From a virus, in IMG/VR virus record IMGVR_UViG_3300009164_000371, positions 1 to 23,167 of that record: a stretch of DNA of 23,167 nucleotides. One strand, 5' to 3'. This document shows positions 21,345 through 23,167 of this stretch, piece by piece. Position 1 is the stretch's first letter. Every line of letters begins with the position of its first letter. A program made the position numbers and the translations under genes. The notes beneath the pieces are model-generated. The model was not told the DNA's origin, did no database searches, and saw only the letters and a program-made list of their open reading frames with translations.

Positions 21345-21352
21345 TATTTAGA
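21345..21352 (-). promoter_or_regulatory. Late-type promoter TCTAAATA before terminase
   Basis: The minus strand reads GTCTAAATAAACACATG, so the late-type box ends 5 bases before the ATG. No ribosome binding site lies in the 5 bases, so the mRNA is probably leaderless. Confidence 0.6.
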
Positions 21353-21360
21353 CAGTATGT

Positions 21361-23167
21361 TTATGGTGTACTATTTCTCTTGCCCAAGAACATATGACTT
21401 GTTCTTATTTGTGACCAAGTATTAGTGTACGCAGTGTCACCGCAGTAGTTAGTTAGTGCATTACGGAAAGCAGTTGTAACGCTGGTAGCATCATATGTGC
21501 CAATAATTATAATATCATTAGTAGCCGCGGCTTGTATGTCGGCGGCTATATTTGTACCTAAACTAGGGTTACCATAAGTGTCGTAACATTTTGGAAACCC
21601 ACTACGACTTAATCCGGTTGCTGGATTCATAATCGTAATAGTATGTCCTCTAGTCATACGGAATCCAACACTAGGTCTATTGTCAGTACCATCCGGGGAT
21701 AACGTCCAATCGCTAGCTAAAACAGTACCGTTGACTTTAAAGTAACTTCCGGTTGTTGGTGTGCCGTTGAAGTTTGTAACAATAGATTGAACACGATAAC
21801 TACCGATAGTCTGGTCAAATGTCATATAAGTACCACCACTCAATTGTTGTTCAAAATATGTAAACACACTAGTGTCTGCTACAGTAACATCCGGAGTACT
21901 TGTGGCTACTAAAGTAGTTCTTCCTGAATCAGTATATAATCCAATACGTAGTTTTTGTACACCACTTTGGTCAGCACTATCAGCACTTACTGTTATAGTT
22001 ACCGTTGCAGTATTACTATTGATTGTAACTGATCCTGTGTATCCAGGTGATAATCTGTTAGGTGTTGGAGAGTTAGTTAAGTTGTCACTTAGGTTACCCC
22101 AATACAAGCTAGTACCATCACTAACTAATGCAGTTGTTATAGTAAATATTGCAGAGTCTCCTTCATTCATTGAACTTACATCGGGAGCAACTGCATAAGT
22201 CGGTACCACTGGAGTTGTGCTAGTATCAGTTACTGTTACAGTAGCACTTGTTGCTACTATTGGTCCACTAATTGATCCTGTACGAATTTTTAGAATAACT
22301 GTTTCACTACCTTCAGTAGTTGCATCATTACGTAATTGTCTAGTAATAGTAGCGGTATTGCTATTGATTATAAATGATCCACTATTGGCACCACCAGTAA
22401 AGTCTGCACCTACAGTAGTACCGGAGTTGGTCCAATACAATGTTGTACTGTTTGCTACACCAACGGTTGTAATAGTATATGTAATTGTATTACCCTCATT
22501 TACTGAAGTTGAGTTAGGCACGATAGAATAATTAATTGAAATCCAAGGACGTCCCGCCACCAATCCACCAGTATTTGAATTATCCACTATATCATTGCCA
22601 GAATAATATGTAGGTAATTGTGTAATATCGTAGTAGGCTCTAGGGTTAGACACAGCTAATCTATCAGCCGAAGCTAAATCTAGTTTAGCAATCTGTCTAG
22701 CCTCTTTGTCTGCTAGTCCACCGGTGCCTGGTGTTATAGTCCATTGTGTTGTGGTTATTTTAGCAACTCTTTGCCAAACAGAGCCATCATAGATGCGCCA
22801 GTCTTGTTCACTGTACGCAGGAAAAGCACCACTGGTTCCAGTAACTGTTGTATCGTAAGCATCTCCCAAGGTACCAACACCATCAGTCAGTGTGGGAGTG
22901 TTAGTAAAAGCGTTCCATGTGCCCTTGTATATTGCGGCATTTATTATAGTGCTAGACAATGAACCACAAACTGCCGCGGCTTTAGCCATATAATTGTCTA
23001 TCGTAGTATTGCCCTTGATAATGCCAATACTGGTTCCATATTCATCATACAAGAAGTTGCCTGCTGTCACTGAAAAATCACCGTAATAACTGGTCAATGT
23101 GATAGCAGAGCCTATTCCCAACGATGTTACATACAGTTTGTATGAGGTATTATTTGTTACTCCTAAT
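21361..23167 (-). CDS. Tail-fibre-like protein with Calx-beta repeats and ILEI/PANDER-like end, 5' end outside window
   Basis: The frame is open to the right edge (the apparent start at 23121 is only a TTG), so at least 601 residues are visible and the N-terminus is missing. Counting from 23121: residues 65-120 hold the tail-fibre motif YKGTWNAFTNTPTL ... DWRIYDGSVWQRV. Two Calx-beta-like sandwiches follow (about 198-300 and 308-418), each with an NEG (208-210, 319-321) and TVT.DTS end. The last 100 residues (about 485-586) have the ILEI/PANDER pattern: RGHTITIMNP, CYDTYG, then an Ala-rich helix, DIIIIGTYDA and an Arg/Ser end. Such domains occur in adhesins and fibres and bind carbohydrates in related folds. 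Its role is probably host recognition. It precedes terminase with 21 bases between. Confidence 0.85.
   Translation of the reverse strand, partial: LGVTNNTSYKLYVTSLGIGSAITLTSYYGDFSVTAGNFLYDEYGTSIGIIKGNTTIDNYMAKAAAVCGSLSSTIINAAIYKGTWNAFTNTPTLTDGVGTLGDAYDTTVTGTSGAFPAYSEQDWRIYDGSVWQRVAKITTTQWTITPGTGGLADKEARQIAKLDLASADRLAVSNPRAYYDITQLPTYYSGNDIVDNSNTGGLVAGRPWISINYSIVPNSTSVNEGNTITYTITTVGVANSTTLYWTNSGTTVGADFTGGANSGSFIINSNTATITRQLRNDATTEGSETVILKIRTGSISGPIVATSATVTVTDTSTTPVVPTYAVAPDVSSMNEGDSAIFTITTALVSDGTSLYWGNLSDNLTNSPTPNRLSPGYTGSVTINSNTATVTITVSADSADQSGVQKLRIGLYTDSGRTTLVATSTPDVTVADTSVFTYFEQQLSGGTYMTFDQTIGSYRVQSIVTNFNGTPTTGSYFKVNGTVLASDWTLSPDGTDNRPSVGFRMTRGHTITIMNPATGLSRSGFPKCYDTYGNPSLGTNIAADIQAAATNDIIIIGTYDATSVTTAFRNALTNYCGDTAYTNTWSQIRTSHMFLGKRNSTP

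Noticed and set aside
22217-22531. Open plus-strand frames in the fibre gene (also 21872-22198)
   Set aside because: They are antisense reads of the Thr/Val/Ser-rich Calx-beta repeats and show only V/I/L-rich composition, as expected for complements of that coding.
1-23167. CRISPR arrays, tRNAs, reverse transcriptases, integrases or insertion sequences
   Set aside because: I found no regular spaced repeats, no tRNA cloverleaf pattern and no protein motif of these classes; repeats seen are only the promoter pair and hairpins.

Overview
The window reads as part of the genome of a T4-like tailed phage (myovirus type), probably an AT-rich environmental virus of a proteobacterium. The evidence is a T4-style set of replication and recombination genes packed together: gp41 helicase, gp61 primase, UvsW, UvsX, UvsY, gp32, a probable gp62 clamp-loader subunit, endonuclease VII and a DexA-like exonuclease, with a large terminase and a tail-fibre-like protein at the right. 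Genes overlap by a few bases, there are no tRNAs and no gap over 300 bases without a gene, and all but one gene are on the minus strand. The host is an inference from consensus sigma70-type promoters and one small protein of a family I know from Beta- and Gammaproteobacteria (BPSL0761).

Layout, read right to left in the direction of transcription. A fibre-like protein cut by the right edge (21361-23167) has a tail-fibre N region, two Calx-beta-like repeats and an ILEI/PANDER-like C-terminus. It is followed by terminase large subunit gp17 and a 553-residue protein of unknown role; these last two have late-type promoters (TCTAAATA, GATAAATA) almost touching their ATG. Next comes a hairpin, a double early/late promoter, gp32, a BPSL0761-like small protein, UvsX, an acidic small protein, UvsY and an unknown 276-residue protein. 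Two genes then follow under near-identical consensus promoters: a 66-residue protein and an AAA+ ATPase ended by a terminator. Then a HARP-like protein overlaps the UvsW helicase.

Left of UvsW, a new promoter starts a long run: an unknown 166-residue protein, a gp62-like protein, a zinc-finger protein, then an array of six small related proteins interrupted by a class-I glutamine-amidotransferase-like protein, then endonuclease VII, the DexA-like exonuclease, an SGNH hydrolase and a 197-residue condensed relative of the bacterial replicase DnaE. One plus-strand gene (3534-3944) converges on that run. It is divergent from a structural-type protein with a late promoter, after which primase and helicase form an overlapping pair. 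Two small genes, one cut by the left edge, follow a late promoter.

Working together: gp41/gp61 form the primosome, gp62 (with gp44, not seen) loads the clamp, gp32/UvsX/UvsY/UvsW run recombination-dependent replication, endonuclease VII resolves branches and gp17 packages. The family B polymerase gp43, gp44, gp45 and gp59 are not visible here. The most unusual items are the condensed DnaE-like protein, the small-protein array with its shared C-terminal motif, the HARP/UvsW pair, a gp32 that lacks part of its zinc site, and promoters so close to ATG codons that mRNAs are probably leaderless.
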